DNA of 7,603 nt from Caldisericaceae bacterium. Lineage in GTDB: Bacteria > Caldisericota > Caldisericia > Caldisericales > Caldisericaceae. How positions within the stretch are numbered: position 1 is the first letter of the stretch; each line of letters begins with the position of its first letter. Under the pieces are notes generated by a model, which was not told where the DNA came from, searched no databases, and was given only the letters and a program-made list of their open reading frames with translations. The stretch covers positions 1 through 7,603 of the forward strand of contig JAGHAO010000156.1 of assembly GCA_021161495.1 (NCBI GenBank), written 5' to 3'. Positions 7,355-7,603 of the stretch are shown piece after piece. Position numbers and translations under genes: made by a program.

Positions 7355-7554
7355 TCTAAACCTCCTTGTAACAATTTTTCAAACATAAGTATAAACCCGG
7401 TTCCTATGTCGGAGCCGGATGTCTCACCTATTTTAAGCAGAGAATCGGTATTTCTTTCGACTTCTTCTCTGTGAAACATCATAGAAAGCAACAGATTTTT
7501 CATACGGGAATATAATTTCCCGGAAACAGAGTATCCTACCAATGTGTCTGACAC
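7345..7554 (-). CDS. C-terminal part of a DUF2877 (YlbF/AllH-like) protein, truncated or broken
   Basis: The frame shown gives 69 residues from a GTG at 7554. The segment LLKIGETSGSDIGTGF resembles the C-terminal 'iGhTSGxDxLxG' block of DUF2877 proteins, and TNVVSDTLVGYSVSGKL just upstream resembles their 'TTxxSxxxLxxAxxG' block. Full-length members are about 250-290 residues, so this is only the end. In-frame, a TAG at 7579-7581 stops the reading eight residues before the GTG, and no good ribosome site precedes the GTG. The gene is therefore probably the 3' end of a longer one hit by a nonsense change, a frameshift or a sequence error, not a true 69-residue protein. The TAA end overlaps the FdrA start by ten bases. 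DUF2877 beside FdrA and DUF1116 is the known AllFGH set, which supports the call. Confidence 0.6.
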   Translation of the reverse strand: MSDTLVGYSVSGKLYSRMKNLLLSMMFHREEVERNTDSLLKIGETSGSDIGTGFILMFEKLLQGGLEWL

Positions 7555-7563
7555 AACATTGGT
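7538..7563. repeat. Perfect 8-bp inverted repeat with a 10-base loop
   Basis: The arms ACCAATGT (7538-7545) and ACATTGGT (7556-7563) are exact reverse complements. The loop GTCTGACACA can add three more pairs if three bases bulge. It lies across the proposed start of the DUF2877 fragment, 16 bases from the in-frame TAG. On the coding strand it encodes T-N-V-V-S-D-T-L-V, which fits the protein family, so it may be a coding coincidence. No run of T follows in the transcript, so it is not a rho-independent terminator. Confidence 0.5.
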
Positions 7564-7603
7564 GCCACTAAACAGTTCCTATTCTTTACCGGCCCCAACA
7601 CAC

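Noticed and set aside
7398..7419. Hairpin-like CCGGTTCC...GGAGCCGG
   Set aside because: One mismatch in the transcript strand, inside the conserved Gly/Ser/Thr codons of the DUF2877 motif, and no T run follows. It is best explained by coding.
7579..7581. In-frame TAG read as pyrrolysine or other recoding
   Set aside because: Three other genes in the same operon end with TAG, each directly at the next ribosome site, so TAG works as a stop here. No pyrrolysine gene or downstream structure is visible.

Overview
The window is one tightly packed operon read entirely on the minus strand, so transcription runs from base 7603 toward base 1. It holds seven genes. The first is cut by the window edge or broken, and the last runs off at base 1. 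Strong AGGAGG-type ribosome sites, gaps of at most 22 bases, short overlaps and AT-leaning codon use suggest an anaerobic, Clostridia-like Firmicute. This is an inference from gene style and family content; no marker gene is present and the organism cannot be named.

Layout in transcription order. (1) 7345-7554: C-terminal part of a DUF2877 (YlbF/AllH-type) protein. An in-frame TAG lies just upstream and the rest is outside the window. (2) 5777-7354: FdrA (AllF-type), a paralogue of succinyl-CoA synthetase alpha. (3) 5604-5780: a 58-residue protein that looks like a detached FdrA-associated segment. (4) 4340-5581: a DUF1116 (YlbE/AllG-type) protein. (5) 3500-4324: a cyclase-family (PF04199) metal-dependent hydrolase. 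(6) 2607-3488, 2136-2597 and 1-2126: the FAD, [2Fe-2S] and molybdenum subunits of a xanthine-dehydrogenase-type hydroxylase. The molybdenum subunit is incomplete at its C-terminus.

The FdrA/DUF1116/DUF2877 trio is the set assigned in E. coli to oxamate carbamoyltransferase (AllFGH), which splits oxalurate with phosphate to oxamate and carbamoyl phosphate. Joining it to a molybdenum hydroxylase and a ring-opening-type hydrolase suggests a fermentative route for an N-heterocycle. The ring would be hydroxylated next to a nitrogen and opened to an N-carbamoyl (ureido) acid, which would then be phosphorolysed to carbamoyl phosphate; carbamate kinase elsewhere could make ATP from that. The substrate cannot be read from the sequence. 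Uracil via barbiturate to ureidomalonate, or a hydantoin/parabanate-like imide to oxalurate, are chemically coherent guesses.

No stretch above 50 bases lacks a gene, apart from the uncertain first 49 bases upstream of the DUF2877 fragment (7555-7603). I see no RNA gene, mobile element, CRISPR array, promoter or terminator.
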